A stretch of DNA of 64,000 bases. Origin: Thermoplasmata archaeon. Its GTDB lineage: Archaea; Thermoplasmatota; Thermoplasmata; Thermoplasmatales; Thermoplasmataceae. The position numbers were made by a program, and so were the translations under genes. The DNA lies in contig JAKBQY010000059.1 in the NCBI GenBank assembly GCA_021835025.1, positions 44,036 to 108,035 on the forward strand, read 5' to 3'. Shown one piece after another: positions 41,792 through 52,026 of this stretch; the stretch's first letter is position 1, and the number at the start of each line of letters is the position of its first letter. The notes under the pieces were generated by a model. The model was not told the origin of the DNA. It made no database searches and worked only from the letters and a program-made list of their open reading frames with translations.

Positions 41792-43468
41792 ATGGAAATA
41801 CTTGAATTTTACCAGAATTTTTTGAAAACAGATATTAACAGCAGAAATGATTTGCTGTTTGAATTGAAGGATATTGTATTAAAAGATGAATTCAACTGGG
41901 TTTCAGAGATTTTTGAGAAAATTATAAAAGATACGGAAAAGGATGCACTGATTTACTACAATATGGGCACGGAAAATGAAATTAGGATATCCTATGGAGA
42001 TTTCATGAATAGATATAATCAGTTTATCAATTTTTTAAAAAAACACAATATAAAAAAGGGGGCTAGTATATATATCATGGCTGGAGCTGTACCGGAACAA
42101 TGGTATTCTATTATGGGTTCATTGAAGGGAGGGTTCACCGTAATCCCCAGTGCACCAAACTTAACTGAATATGAATTGAAGTATAGATTCGCACAGGATC
42201 CTCCGGATGTTATAATTTCAGATATAAACAATGCGGATAAAATTGATAGGTCACTGAAAAATTCCCCGTTGAAGATCTGTCTTTCGGATAAAATAGGCTG
42301 GATAAATTATAGCCAGATAAATGGCGAAGATAATAATGCTCCAGCTGAAAAAATAAAAATCAATGATATTTTTATTAAATATTTCACTTCGGGGACCACG
42401 GGAATGCCTAAGGCAGTAAAACAGAGTGCAATTCTTTACCCAATAGGGCAGTTAAGCACCCTTGCCGCTATAGGAATAAAGGAAAATTACATTCACAACA
42501 ATTTGAGTTCACCGGGATGGGCCAAATTTGCATGGAGTTCCTTTTTTGCCCCATTGAGTGCAGGATCAACTATACTTATAATTGATTATTCAGGAAAATT
42601 AAATACGGGAAAATATCTTGAAATTCTTGATAATTACCATGTAAATTCCTTCTGTGCCCCACCAACAGCATGGAGGCAGTTTTTATCGATAAAAACAGAT
42701 GTAAAGTTAAAGCAGCTTCATGAAACCGTGAGTGCGGGGGAACCGTTGAATGGCGAGATAATCAATAAATGGAAGGAGAAATTTGGTACAACCATCAGGG
42801 ATTTTTATGGGCAAAGTGAAGCAACAGCCATGGTTGCCAACTCGCCTGGAATAAAGGTAATCCCAGGATCAATGGGAAAACCCCTCAAAATGTATGGAAT
42901 AAAATTGCTTGATGATGATTTTAATGAAATCGCTGATCCGTATAAAATTGGGATCATATCAGTGAAAAACTATCAAAATAATTACGGGCTATTTATTGGG
43001 TATTCAGATGAAAATAAAAACAGGGAGGTATTTGTGAATAACTATTATCTTACAGGCGACAAGGCGTATATGGATGACTCTGGATATCTTTATTTTGTAA
43101 GCAGGTCTGATGATGTTATAAAAACATCAGATTACAGAGTTGGCCCATTTGAAGTTGAAAGTGCAATTATATCAAATGAGGCAGTACTTGAATCCGCAGT
43201 TATCGGAAGTCCAGATCCCCTAAAATACCAGGCAATCAAGGCATTTGTTATCCTTAAGGAGAATTTTGAAAAAAACCAGCAAACGGCAGAATCCATATAT
43301 AAAACAGTAAAAAATTTATTGCCATATTACAAACTGCCGAGAATTATTGAGTTCACGAATGAACTTCCAAAAACCATCAGCGGAAAAATCAAAAGAAATG
43401 AATTGAGAAGCATTGAAATTGAAAAAAAATCCAATAATGCAAGGGGAGAATACGAATATTATTTATAA
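41792..43468 (+). CDS. AMP-forming acyl-CoA synthetase
   Basis: KYFTSGTTGMPKAVKQS, DFYGQSEATAMVANSPGIK, YLTGDKAYMDDSGYLYFVSRSDDVIKTSDYRVGPFEVES, LPKTISGKIKRNELR. Confidence 0.93.
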   Translation: MEILEFYQNFLKTDINSRNDLLFELKDIVLKDEFNWVSEIFEKIIKDTEKDALIYYNMGTENEIRISYGDFMNRYNQFINFLKKHNIKKGASIYIMAGAVPEQWYSIMGSLKGGFTVIPSAPNLTEYELKYRFAQDPPDVIISDINNADKIDRSLKNSPLKICLSDKIGWINYSQINGEDNNAPAEKIKINDIFIKYFTSGTTGMPKAVKQSAILYPIGQLSTLAAIGIKENYIHNNLSSPGWAKFAWSSFFAPLSAGSTILIIDYSGKLNTGKYLEILDNYHVNSFCAPPTAWRQFLSIKTDVKLKQLHETVSAGEPLNGEIINKWKEKFGTTIRDFYGQSEATAMVANSPGIKVIPGSMGKPLKMYGIKLLDDDFNEIADPYKIGIISVKNYQNNYGLFIGYSDENKNREVFVNNYYLTGDKAYMDDSGYLYFVSRSDDVIKTSDYRVGPFEVESAIISNEAVLESAVIGSPDPLKYQAIKAFVILKENFEKNQQTAESIYKTVKNLLPYYKLPRIIEFTNELPKTISGKIKRNELRSIEIEKKSNNARGEYEYYL

Positions 43469-43504
43469 AAAAATATTTTGAAAATATAACCTGCTTCCCC
43501 TATC

Positions 43505-43864
43505 CTATTTCTTTCTGAGATATGCATCATCACCATTTATCCAGTCCGTTCTTATGGGGCTGAAGATATCCACATCTATTGTATCCTCCATTGCCACAGC
43601 TTCATGCTTAACATTGGATGGAATTCTTAGCACCTCTCCTTCTCCCACATAAATTTCCTGGTTGTTAATTTTGAATTTTAAACTTCCCTTTATTATCCAT
43701 GTTATTTGCTCGTTTTCATGGCTGTGTTCAGGGACCACTGCATCCTTCTTGATTTCAAGTCTTGCAACCATGGCCTTATCCCCATATATCATTTGCCGGG
43801 AAATTTCATTCGATAATTTTTCTTGTTGAACGTTTTTCCACTCAAATTTTTTAAGTTCCGTCAT
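43505..43864 (-). CDS. cupin-domain protein
   Basis: VPEHSHENEQITWIIKGSLKFKINNQEIYVGEGEVLRIPSNVKHEAVA. Confidence 0.88.
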   Translation of the reverse strand: MTELKKFEWKNVQQEKLSNEISRQMIYGDKAMVARLEIKKDAVVPEHSHENEQITWIIKGSLKFKINNQEIYVGEGEVLRIPSNVKHEAVAMEDTIDVDIFSPIRTDWINGDDAYLRKK

Positions 43865-43924
43865 AAAAATAATAATTTATGGTAATATATAAATTTATTC
43901 AGGTCCACGGTGAAAGACAAAATG

Positions 43925-44705
43925 ATGAAGTAGGCTGTCAAGTCCGATATAGAACCAATATTCGAAGCAGATTTCAAGGTCACCAGTTATGGTTACCGGC
44001 CAATAGGTCAGCAAATGATGCATGTGAAGAAATCTGGAAGTACTTTAACTACGGCTTCACTGAGATAGTGGATATTGATATAAGTGAATTCTTAAATCGC
44101 ATTGACCACGAGAATATGGTAGATCCACACATAATAAAGTTCATAAGGGGAAGGTCACAGATAGGGAGGTCTATAATGGTATAAAGACCAATCAGGGAAA
44201 AACTCTTCATGGCGGTGTAATACGCTATTGCTTTCAAACGTCTACCTGAAGAAGTTTGACACACTCTGGATAAAGAATAAATAAAAAATAAATACGGGCA
44301 GTACACCCATCTTATACGCTATTCTGATGACATGGTTACCCCATCACAAAAAATCCAGAGATAGCAATGGATACATTGAAGAGAATAATTACTATCCTTA
44401 GGCTCGAACTCAACACAGAGAAATCAAGGATAACAACAGCACAGGATGGTTTTATCTTCTCGTTTTCCATTTCACCATGAAGAAGAACCATCTCGAGAAA
44501 GAAACCACACACATAACACCAATAAAGAAATCTATTGAGAAATTCAAGGAAAGAGTTGCATAGGCACTTCCAAAACGCATGACATTCATCAAGCCAATAG
44601 AATCAGCAATTAAACATATCAATGCTTTGATAAAGGGATAGTACAACTACCATAAGCACACAAATCGTCCACTGGAAATATGCAAAATATTACCACTTTA
44701 TCCAT
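43925..44705 (+). pseudogene. group II intron-type reverse transcriptase/maturase relic
   Basis: Across frames: AVKSDIEPIFEADFKVTSYGYRP; ANRSANDACEEIWKYFNYGFTEIVDIDISEFLNRIDHENM; HLIRYSDDMVTPSQKIQRAMDTLKRIITILRLELNTEKSRITTAQDGFIF (YxDD motif). Confidence 0.8.
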
Positions 44706-45045
44706 AAGATACCCCGAGCCTCCTTAATAAATGATACCTATCTAAAAATTCAGAAGATAAGGGATCATACCTCCAAATAGAAGAATATACTATTGCCGTA
44801 TTGCATGAGGCGAAGCATGCAAGATAGCTGTACTCGAGAGAATCAAACGTACAATTAGATATAGAAGAAGGAACTAATAAAATTTAGTTATTTACACTAC
44901 TATAAATATGTAGGTAGATTAAGGAATATGAAGACCTTACAAATTTACAGCAATTATGTTACATAATCAAATAGTTACACAATCGTTAAACATAAAGTAT
45001 TCAAAGATTTATATTCATCCCTGAACATGGAAAGGTCATATTAAC

Positions 45046-45369
45046 TTATAATGTGGATAAATAAAAAATTATTATCATCAACAAAATTGCTATAATTATT
45101 ATTATATATTTTGTTCTTAAATTGAATTTGTAATTATCTATTTTATAAAATAATTTATGTTTATTTTTATCTATTCCCGTAAATGAAAAATAAATCATTA
45201 TTATATCAAAAATTAATAAAACGAATAATATAAACATAAAAATGGTAAAAAAATATACATTATTATCTATACTTATACTATGAATTGAAACAACCATTTC
45301 TCCTAAAATTATAATTAAAATATCAATAAAGACGAAAAGTTCCTTTTTATTTACATTATTTTTGTTCAT
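45046..45369 (-). CDS. small multi-TM hypothetical protein
   Basis: 107 aa, about three or more hydrophobic helices; same strand as 45432 and 45687. Confidence 0.55.
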   Translation of the reverse strand: MNKNNVNKKELFVFIDILIIILGEMVVSIHSISIDNNVYFFTIFMFILFVLLIFDIIMIYFSFTGIDKNKHKLFYKIDNYKFNLRTKYIIIIIAILLMIIIFYLSTL

Positions 45370-45431
45370 AGTAATTACCTTTTATAGATTTTTAACATAT
45401 ACTTAATGGATTGGTCAAATAGTGTGTCTAT

Positions 45432-45683
45432 TCATTTTTTAAAGTTCTTATTTTTATGCATATTAACAATTTTTTTATTCAGTTGTTTGGATTTATACCT
45501 GTAATATAAAATAATCAACAACATCCATAAAACCCCAAATAAAATAAAAAAAATATTTTTTTTAATTGTTCCAGTAATTAAAAATAACATAGCTCCAATT
45601 ATTGATAAAATTGTACCAAATAAAACTAAATTACGCACAATTTTATATTTTTTCTGATAATTTTTTGTCGTATTCATCACCAT
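45432..45683 (-). CDS. small two-TM hypothetical protein
   Basis: 83 aa; LVLFGTILSIIGAMLFLITG and IFFILFGVLWMLLIILYY; 3 nt after the upstream gene. Confidence 0.55.
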   Translation of the reverse strand: MVMNTTKNYQKKYKIVRNLVLFGTILSIIGAMLFLITGTIKKNIFFILFGVLWMLLIILYYRYKSKQLNKKIVNMHKNKNFKK

Positions 45684-45686
45684 AAA

Positions 45687-46460
45687 TCACCAATTACAAT
45701 GATCCACTGTATAATAAATAGAAAATCCTAAACTTGCTATAAGTGTGCTATAACCTAAATATTGCAAAGCAATTAATAATGTAATACCCACACCGCCTGT
45801 TTCAATAATAAATGTAGCAAAAAATGATAATACAGAAATTAATGCAAGAATTTCACCAATTAGGGCTATAGCACACCACCAATAAGAATCTATTATTACA
45901 GCATTTGTTTCACTTACATTCATAGATTTTACAGTATTATTTGTTTTACCCAACATTGTATTCATTGCCATTGAGATGTAATTATTCTCTATACCGAATT
46001 TATGCATTGTAATATTGTTTGAATTCATATAATACATTGATAATAAATACAGGGAATTTATTAAAGTTTTCATCTGATTATTGTATGATGATGTATGGTT
46101 TATTGTGAATTCATTTCCATATAATATCTTTGATGAATTCTTTGGTACTATGTTTGCATAGATTTCTGATATATTCTTATTATCCTTATTTATTATTATA
46201 TCTCCTATTTCCACTCTATATTTGGTAAAGTTATCTGTGAATGCTATTGTATATGTTATATTGTTTTGAGATGTTTTATTATATCTCTGGATTAAGTAAT
46301 TTGTATTATTTGTCTTTTTATAATTATATGATATTGGTGTTAAATTATTACTTGTTGTGTTTATATCCTTATTGTAATTATTATTGATATTGTTTACAAT
46401 TGATCTGTTTATATTGCCGGATAATATTTCTCCATTATTTTTTATAATGAAATTATGCAT
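45687..46460 (-). CDS. Asn-rich secreted precursor-like protein with hydrophobic, Cys-containing C-terminal segment; likely continuous with the 46453-46614 ORF after a frameshift
   Basis: 257 aa; C-terminus WWCAIALIGEILALISVLSFFATFIIETGGVGITLLIALQYLGYSTLIASLGFSIYYTVDHCNW. Confidence 0.6.
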   Translation of the reverse strand: MHNFIIKNNGEILSGNINRSIVNNINNNYNKDINTTSNNLTPISYNYKKTNNTNYLIQRYNKTSQNNITYTIAFTDNFTKYRVEIGDIIINKDNKNISEIYANIVPKNSSKILYGNEFTINHTSSYNNQMKTLINSLYLLSMYYMNSNNITMHKFGIENNYISMAMNTMLGKTNNTVKSMNVSETNAVIIDSYWWCAIALIGEILALISVLSFFATFIIETGGVGITLLIALQYLGYSTLIASLGFSIYYTVDHCNW

Positions 46461-46614
46461 GAATGTTATATTTCCTATTTTTTACATAATTATTTGTTGC
46501 AGGCCTTTCATTAACATTCCTTAAATCATTTTTATAAATATCTCCTGAAAATGAAACCGTTATGAACATTGCTATAACTATTATTGTTATTATGGCAAGA
46601 TATTTATATTTCAT
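46453..46614 (-). CDS. signal-peptide-like N-terminal fragment (53 aa), out of frame with 45687-46460
   Basis: MKYKYLAIITIIVIAMFITVSFSGDIYKNDLRNVNERPATNNYVKNRKYNIHA*; A6 tract at 46478-46483; losing one A yields ...NNYVKIGNITFMHNFIIKN. Confidence 0.5.
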   Translation of the reverse strand: MKYKYLAIITIIVIAMFITVSFSGDIYKNDLRNVNERPATNNYVKNRKYNIHA

Positions 46615-46737
46615 AATATAATAATATCAGATATTATATAAGATTTCATATATAAGTTTACAATAAATTATATAGAACATTGAAATTTTTAATAATTTAT
46701 AATTTTATATGAGTGTAAAAGTTAATTTTTTCAATAA

Positions 46738-46965
46738 CCTCCACCACAGAGGGTTTCTATAATTGTCCAGATCCTCCTGTATCCATAAGTTGACTTTTCC
46801 ATTGCCATTTCCTTTATCTTATTGATTGTATCTTCAGGTATCCTGTGTTTCCTGGTACTGTATTGTTTTTTACTGTAGTACATTGATGACCTTGGTATAT
46901 TCTATACTTTTGAAATCCTTGATATCGTAAGATTGCTTTTTAATTTATCCGCTGTATCCATCATT
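46738..46965 (-). pseudogene. IS3-family-like transposase relic
   Basis: Reverse strand: KSNLTISRISKV*NIPRSSMYYSKKQYSTRKHRIPEDTINKIKEMAMEKSTYGYRRIWTIIETLCGG, the YGYRRI-type OrfB N-terminus. Confidence 0.6.
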
Positions 46966-47214
46966 TACTCCCCTGTAATTTTTTCTTAAACAGGTCTCCT
47001 GCCAGTTTCTCCATCTTCTTCTCATTCCCATCAGCCTACATATTCTCTGACAATATTCTCCTTCCTGACTATAAAAACTTGTCCCTCGCTTCGTAGTTTC
47101 CGATTATTTCAACGTTTAGACTTTCACTTAGAGTGTTATCTAACATTAACGGCACGCATTGCTGACATAGCAGGTTAACATTTACAACATATGCATATAA
47201 GAAATTCAACGGAA

Positions 47215-47835
47215 TTATTTTTTGTGTCTTTTAGAGAGTTCGTTCATTATATCTTGTATTTTTATGTTCTCATATGAAAGATAAACAAGCAAATGATAGA
47301 AAAGATCGGATGTTTCGTAAATTATCCTTTCCTTGCCATGTGCCAGTATTGCTTCCACTGCCTCTTCGCCGACCTTCTTTTTAATATTCTCTTCTCCTGA
47401 ATTAAACAGATCCGTTGTATATGACCCCTCACGTGGATTTTTCCTTGTTTCATATATGAGTTTTTCTAACTCAAGCAGGATTTCCATTGAATAATCAATG
47501 TTCTTTACATTTTTTGCCGGTTCTCCAAGTTTCCGGTAATAACATGATTTATTTCCAGTATGGCATGCATCTCCCTTTTGTTCTACCTTTATCAAGAGGG
47601 AGTTATTTTCACAGTCAGGATAAATATCAACAATTTTCTGTGTGTTACCACTGACCTCGCCCTTCATTCTTATCCTTTTTTTGGATAGTGAATAATAATG
47701 TGCATATCCTGTTTCAATGGATTTTTTTAAAGCTTCTTCATTCATATATGCTAGGGTGAGTACCTGTTTGTTTTCATTTTCCTGGACCACTACAGGTATC
47801 ACACCATTACGAAAATTCAAATTATATTCTGACAT
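47215..47835 (-). CDS. hisIE: phosphoribosyl-AMP cyclohydrolase / phosphoribosyl-ATP pyrophosphatase fusion
   Basis: LTLAYMNEEAL...ETGYAHYYSLSKKRIRMKGEVSGNTQ...GDACHTGNKSCYYR + KVGEEAVEAILA...DLFYHLLV. Confidence 0.95.
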   Translation of the reverse strand: MSEYNLNFRNGVIPVVVQENENKQVLTLAYMNEEALKKSIETGYAHYYSLSKKRIRMKGEVSGNTQKIVDIYPDCENNSLLIKVEQKGDACHTGNKSCYYRKLGEPAKNVKNIDYSMEILLELEKLIYETRKNPREGSYTTDLFNSGEENIKKKVGEEAVEAILAHGKERIIYETSDLFYHLLVYLSYENIKIQDIMNELSKRHKK

Positions 47836-48574
47836 TTAAACCACATTCCTTTAAATAATTCTTTATCTCATTGGCTGTATATATATTATAATGAAAAACT
47901 GACCCTGCCAGACAGGCGTCCGCACCCGACTTAAAGGCACTGCAAAAATCCTCGGGAGATCCAGCGCCACCAGAAGCAATTACTGGAATATTGACATTTT
48001 CTGATACAATTTTGATAAGTTCATTGTCGTATCCAGATTTTGTTCCATCATTATCTATGGAGGTTAATAATATTTCACCTGCCCCATAATTTTCAACCGT
48101 TTTTGCCCATTCAACTGCATTGATATTCTTTGGTATGCTCCCACTGTTGGAATATACCTCATAGTATTTTCCATTGAACTTTGCATCAATTGCTATAACC
48201 AGATTTGAGGAACCTATTTCGTATGAAACTTTTTTAATAATTTCTGGATTGGCCAATGCAAAGGTATTGATAAAAACCTTGTCAGCCCCCAATCTGATGA
48301 TTTTGTGCACTTTTTCAATGGAATCAACGCCACCACCCACTGTAAAAGGTATGTTTATATTTTCCGCTACTCTTGATATAAGGTTATACGTTATATCCCT
48401 GTTTTCATTGGTAGCAAAAATATCAAGAAATACCAATTCATCCATTCCATCATTCTCGTATTTTTTTGATAAAACAACCGGGTCATCTATCGTTTTCACA
48501 TCCTGAAATTTAATTCCTTTAACAACTTTTCCATTTTTTATGTCAAGTGCACCTATAATTCTCTTAGCCAACAT
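47822..48574 (-). CDS. hisF: imidazole glycerol phosphate synthase cyclase subunit
   Basis: [60 protein letters not shown]. Confidence 0.95.
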   Translation of the reverse strand: MLAKRIIGALDIKNGKVVKGIKFQDVKTIDDPVVLSKKYENDGMDELVFLDIFATNENRDITYNLISRVAENINIPFTVGGGVDSIEKVHKIIRLGADKVFINTFALANPEIIKKVSYEIGSSNLVIAIDAKFNGKYYEVYSNSGSIPKNINAVEWAKTVENYGAGEILLTSIDNDGTKSGYDNELIKIVSENVNIPVIASGGAGSPEDFCSAFKSGADACLAGSVFHYNIYTANEIKNYLKECGLNVRI

Positions 48575-49220
48575 TCAATTCACCTTCATATAATGCCTTT
48601 CCTATTATTGCACCATTAAACCCTTTCCTGCCCAAATAATCCAGGTCATTTCCATTTGAAACACCACCAGCGTAAATGAAATATTCATTTTCCCAGAATT
48701 TTTTTCCAAAATTTATTTTGAACGTGCCATCACTCTTTATTGATGTGTAAATAAATCTATTTATTTTGGATTTTAGCCTTTCATAAAGTTCCAGATAGTT
48801 CATCGATGTATCATTCCATCCATTGATAGCAGTTTTACCATTTACAACATCAATGCTCGCTGTAATGTGGTTTTTATCTATATTTTCAAGGATTTTATCA
48901 TCTATGGTGGCAGTTCCTATAATAATGCTGTCTATTCCATAGGATATTCCATTTTCAATATCAGTAAGTGTCCTGAATCCACCTCCTACCTGGGTATAAA
49001 TACCTGTTTCATTTATAATTTTCTTGATTATATCCATATTTTTCTGTTTTCCCGTAAATGCACCATTTAAATCGACTATATGCAATCTTTTATATTTTTC
49101 AGAAAATTGAATGGCGTATTTCAGTGGGTCTCCATAAATCTTTATGGAATCAAGTTTTCCGTGCGTTAAAAAAACAGCCTTGCCATTATAAATATCAATC
49201 GCTGGGAAAATATCCATCAT
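48564..49220 (-). CDS. hisA: HisA-type phosphoribosylformimino-5-aminoimidazole carboxamide ribotide isomerase
   Basis: DIFPAIDIYNGKAVFL, VDLNGAFTGKQKN, TQVGGGFRTLTDIE. Confidence 0.92.
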   Translation of the reverse strand: MMDIFPAIDIYNGKAVFLTHGKLDSIKIYGDPLKYAIQFSEKYKRLHIVDLNGAFTGKQKNMDIIKKIINETGIYTQVGGGFRTLTDIENGISYGIDSIIIGTATIDDKILENIDKNHITASIDVVNGKTAINGWNDTSMNYLELYERLKSKINRFIYTSIKSDGTFKINFGKKFWENEYFIYAGGVSNGNDLDYLGRKGFNGAIIGKALYEGELNVG

Positions 49221-49786
49221 ATACCATCCCTGAAATTTTTAAGTATTTTTATTCCATCCTTCCCTGATTTTTCTGGGTGGAATTGAACACCGAAAACGTT
49301 TTTGTACTCAATAGATGATGAAATTACATTGCCATATTCGGTCGTCGATACTGTATAAGGGTTTACAGGCGAATAATAGGAATGCAGAAAATAGAAATAG
49401 GTATTGTTTTTTATTCCTGAAAATAATTTCGAATTCTTTAGGATGTTTACTGTATCCCAGCCTATGTGCGGAATTCTGCCTTCCGTGAGCTTTTTTATGC
49501 TGCCATTAAAGATTGAAAGTCCTGAACCTTTCCCCTCCTCGCTTGATTCAAACAGAACTTCAAGTCCAAGGCATATTCCCAGGTAGGGTGTACCATCCCT
49601 TATTTTTTTTACCAGTGTATTCCTGAATGGTTTAATTTTGTCTATCACAAAGGGAAAGGAGCCTACACCAGGAAATATAATTTTATCTGCATTTTCAATT
49701 GTTGCAATGTCATCAGTTATCTCTCCACCTGAAACCTTCTGTATGTTGAATAAATTTCCTGTACCCGTATCTATTATTGCTATCAT
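49217..49786 (-). CDS. hisH: imidazole glycerol phosphate synthase glutaminase subunit
   Basis: MIAIIDTGTGNLFNIQK, IFPGVGSF, YLGICLGLEVLFESSEEG, GVQFHPEKSG. Confidence 0.95.
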   Translation of the reverse strand: MIAIIDTGTGNLFNIQKVSGGEITDDIATIENADKIIFPGVGSFPFVIDKIKPFRNTLVKKIRDGTPYLGICLGLEVLFESSEEGKGSGLSIFNGSIKKLTEGRIPHIGWDTVNILKNSKLFSGIKNNTYFYFLHSYYSPVNPYTVSTTEYGNVISSSIEYKNVFGVQFHPEKSGKDGIKILKNFRDGI

Positions 49787-50304
49787 AGTGATCCCTTAGT
49801 GCTGTTCATCCTATCATCCTTTTGAAGTGCATCCTTGAGGGCAAACCCAAGACATTTGAAGATATTTTCCGTTATATGGTGGGGATTTTCTCCATTCAAC
49901 TTTATTATGTGCAGTGTCATATTCATTGTCCTTGCCAGTCCCCATATGAATTCCCTCAGGATATATAACTCAAATCCCTCTTCATTCGTGAAATTTACAG
50001 AAAAGTTCAGATATGACCTTGAGAGATCTAGAGATAATATGATCAATGAATCATCCATTGGTACCGTTGATGTGCCAAACCTACTTATATTCTGATCGTG
50101 GTCATTCAAAAACATTCCGATTGTTATTCCAATATCTTCCCATAAATGGTGCTTCAGGTCATATTCGGCCTTTATATATACCGGCTTTTCCATGTAAAAA
50201 AATAAGGTATTTAGCATGTGGTTAAGAATCAAATCGCCTGTATCTATTTGATTTTTATCATTATACCTTATTTCTATATTTGTTTCCTTTGTTTTTCTGA
50301 TCAT
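49783..50304 (-). CDS. hisB: imidazoleglycerol-phosphate dehydratase (single domain, divergent)
   Basis: DTGDLILNHML, EYDLKHHLWEDIGITIG, NPHHITENIFKCLGFALKDAL; position in his operon. Confidence 0.88.
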   Translation of the reverse strand: MIRKTKETNIEIRYNDKNQIDTGDLILNHMLNTLFFYMEKPVYIKAEYDLKHHLWEDIGITIGMFLNDHDQNISRFGTSTVPMDDSLIILSLDLSRSYLNFSVNFTNEEGFELYILREFIWGLARTMNMTLHIIKLNGENPHHITENIFKCLGFALKDALQKDDRMNSTKGSL

Positions 50305-51428
50305 TTCCTTACCTCCATGGATTGTTTGTGAAAATTCATATTTTCGATTTCAGCAAGCCTCATGCCAAGATACCTGTTTTCCATAAAATCCTCCCTGGAA
50401 TTATATGCAAATGATGTTTTTTTCATGAAATCTGTGACAGTTAAAGCAGAGGAAAATTTTGCCGTCCTTCCAGTTGGCAGTAGATGGTTAACTCCAGTGA
50501 AATAATCACATGAGGGTACGGGCGTGTAATCACCAATGTAGATAGCACCAGCATTTTCAATCTTTTCAACAACGCCCATTGGTTCTTTAACCATTATTTC
50601 AAGATGTTCTGGAGCGAGGTCATTGACGCAGTCTATACACTGTTCCATGCTTTCAAAAATTTTAACCTCTATTTTTCTATCGTTTACATATTCCCCAGTT
50701 TTTTTATTTGTAGTTACTATCCACGACTTTGAAGTTTCACCATGTTCAAGTTGGGATCGTAGGTCACTTAAAATATATTCGGGGTTCGCATCACTGTCAG
50801 CAAGAACACATATTTCAGAAGGCCCATATAAGCCATCTATTCCAACAATTCCATATACCTGCCTTTTTGCTTCATTAACATATATGTTCCCCGGGCCAAA
50901 TATTTTGTCAACATTCTTCATTCCAATTCCGTATGCCATTGCCGCTATTGCCTGTATCCCACCTATTTTATAAACCTCACTGATACCTAGGAACTTTGCA
51001 ATGTATAGAACGTATGGATTAAGCTTATTTTGCACTGGTGCGGATGTCAGGACAATCTCACCTACCCCTGCTATTTTGGCAGGTGCCGTTATCATCATGA
51101 CGGTGGATGGTAATGGCTTTGATCCTGGAATATATTCCCCTATTCTTTTAATTGGTTTATAAATTATTCCATACATTGAAGAGTTTTTGAAACTGAAAAT
51201 ATCGGGATATATCTGTTTTTTATGATTATCATATATCCTTTCATATGTTTTTTCTATAACCTTTATATCTTCATAGGGTATCAGCCTTTCAGCTTCATCG
51301 AACTCATCCTCGTTTACCTTAAAATCACCTGAATATTTATCAAATTTTTCAGAATAGAATTTTAAGGCGTCAATGCCACGTTTTCTAATATCCTCTATTA
51401 TATTATTTACATATTCACTGGTATTCAT
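50301..51428 (-). CDS. hisD: histidinol dehydrogenase
   Basis: YIPGSKPLPSTVMMITAPAKIAGV, GPGNIYVNEAKRQVYGIVGIDGLYGPSEI, APEHLEIM, VNHLLPTGRTAKFSSALTV. Confidence 0.95.
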   Translation of the reverse strand: MNTSEYVNNIIEDIRKRGIDALKFYSEKFDKYSGDFKVNEDEFDEAERLIPYEDIKVIEKTYERIYDNHKKQIYPDIFSFKNSSMYGIIYKPIKRIGEYIPGSKPLPSTVMMITAPAKIAGVGEIVLTSAPVQNKLNPYVLYIAKFLGISEVYKIGGIQAIAAMAYGIGMKNVDKIFGPGNIYVNEAKRQVYGIVGIDGLYGPSEICVLADSDANPEYILSDLRSQLEHGETSKSWIVTTNKKTGEYVNDRKIEVKIFESMEQCIDCVNDLAPEHLEIMVKEPMGVVEKIENAGAIYIGDYTPVPSCDYFTGVNHLLPTGRTAKFSSALTVTDFMKKTSFAYNSREDFMENRYLGMRLAEIENMNFHKQSMEVRK

Positions 51429-52026
51429 ATTCTTTCACACCCATTTTTTCAATTATATTCCTTATTTCATCATATTTTACCTTATATGAAAGTCTATTTA
51501 CAATAAGGGCTGCTGAAACGTCCATTATTTTTTTAATTTCCATCAATTTGTTTTCCCTTATTGTTTTTCCTGTTTGAACTATATCTACAATTGCATCCGA
51601 CATCCCCATCAATGGAGCCAGTTCAATTGATCCACTCAATTTAACAATTTCAATATCAATACCAAGTTTTTTAAAATAACGGTATGTTATTTCAGGATAT
51701 TTTGTTGCAATTTTTTTCCCCTTCAGATCCTTTATCCTGTAATTTTTAAGCGCACATATACTCATCCTGCATTTTCCAAAATTCAATTTCATTGGCACCA
51801 TAATATCACATTTTCTTTCCATAATGGTATCTGTACCAGCTATTCCAATGTCGGCATAATTTTCAACATACAATGGAACGTCCATTGCACGTGATAATAT
51901 CATATCATTTTTTCGATCTTTTATCAAGAGCTTTCTGTTATCCTCAATATTTAAGTCCAGTCCTGCTATGGAAAATGCGTTTATGCTATCCTCCATTAAT
52001 TTTCCCTTTGGTATTGCTATTATCAT
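51415..52026 (-). CDS. hisG: ATP phosphoribosyltransferase, short form
   Basis: MIIAIPKGKLMEDS, DIGIAGTDTI, KIATKYPEITYRYFKKLGIDIEIVKLSGSIELAPLMGMSDAIVDIVQTGKTIREN. Confidence 0.95.
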   Translation of the reverse strand: MIIAIPKGKLMEDSINAFSIAGLDLNIEDNRKLLIKDRKNDMILSRAMDVPLYVENYADIGIAGTDTIMERKCDIMVPMKLNFGKCRMSICALKNYRIKDLKGKKIATKYPEITYRYFKKLGIDIEIVKLSGSIELAPLMGMSDAIVDIVQTGKTIRENKLMEIKKIMDVSAALIVNRLSYKVKYDEIRNIIEKMGVKEYEYQ

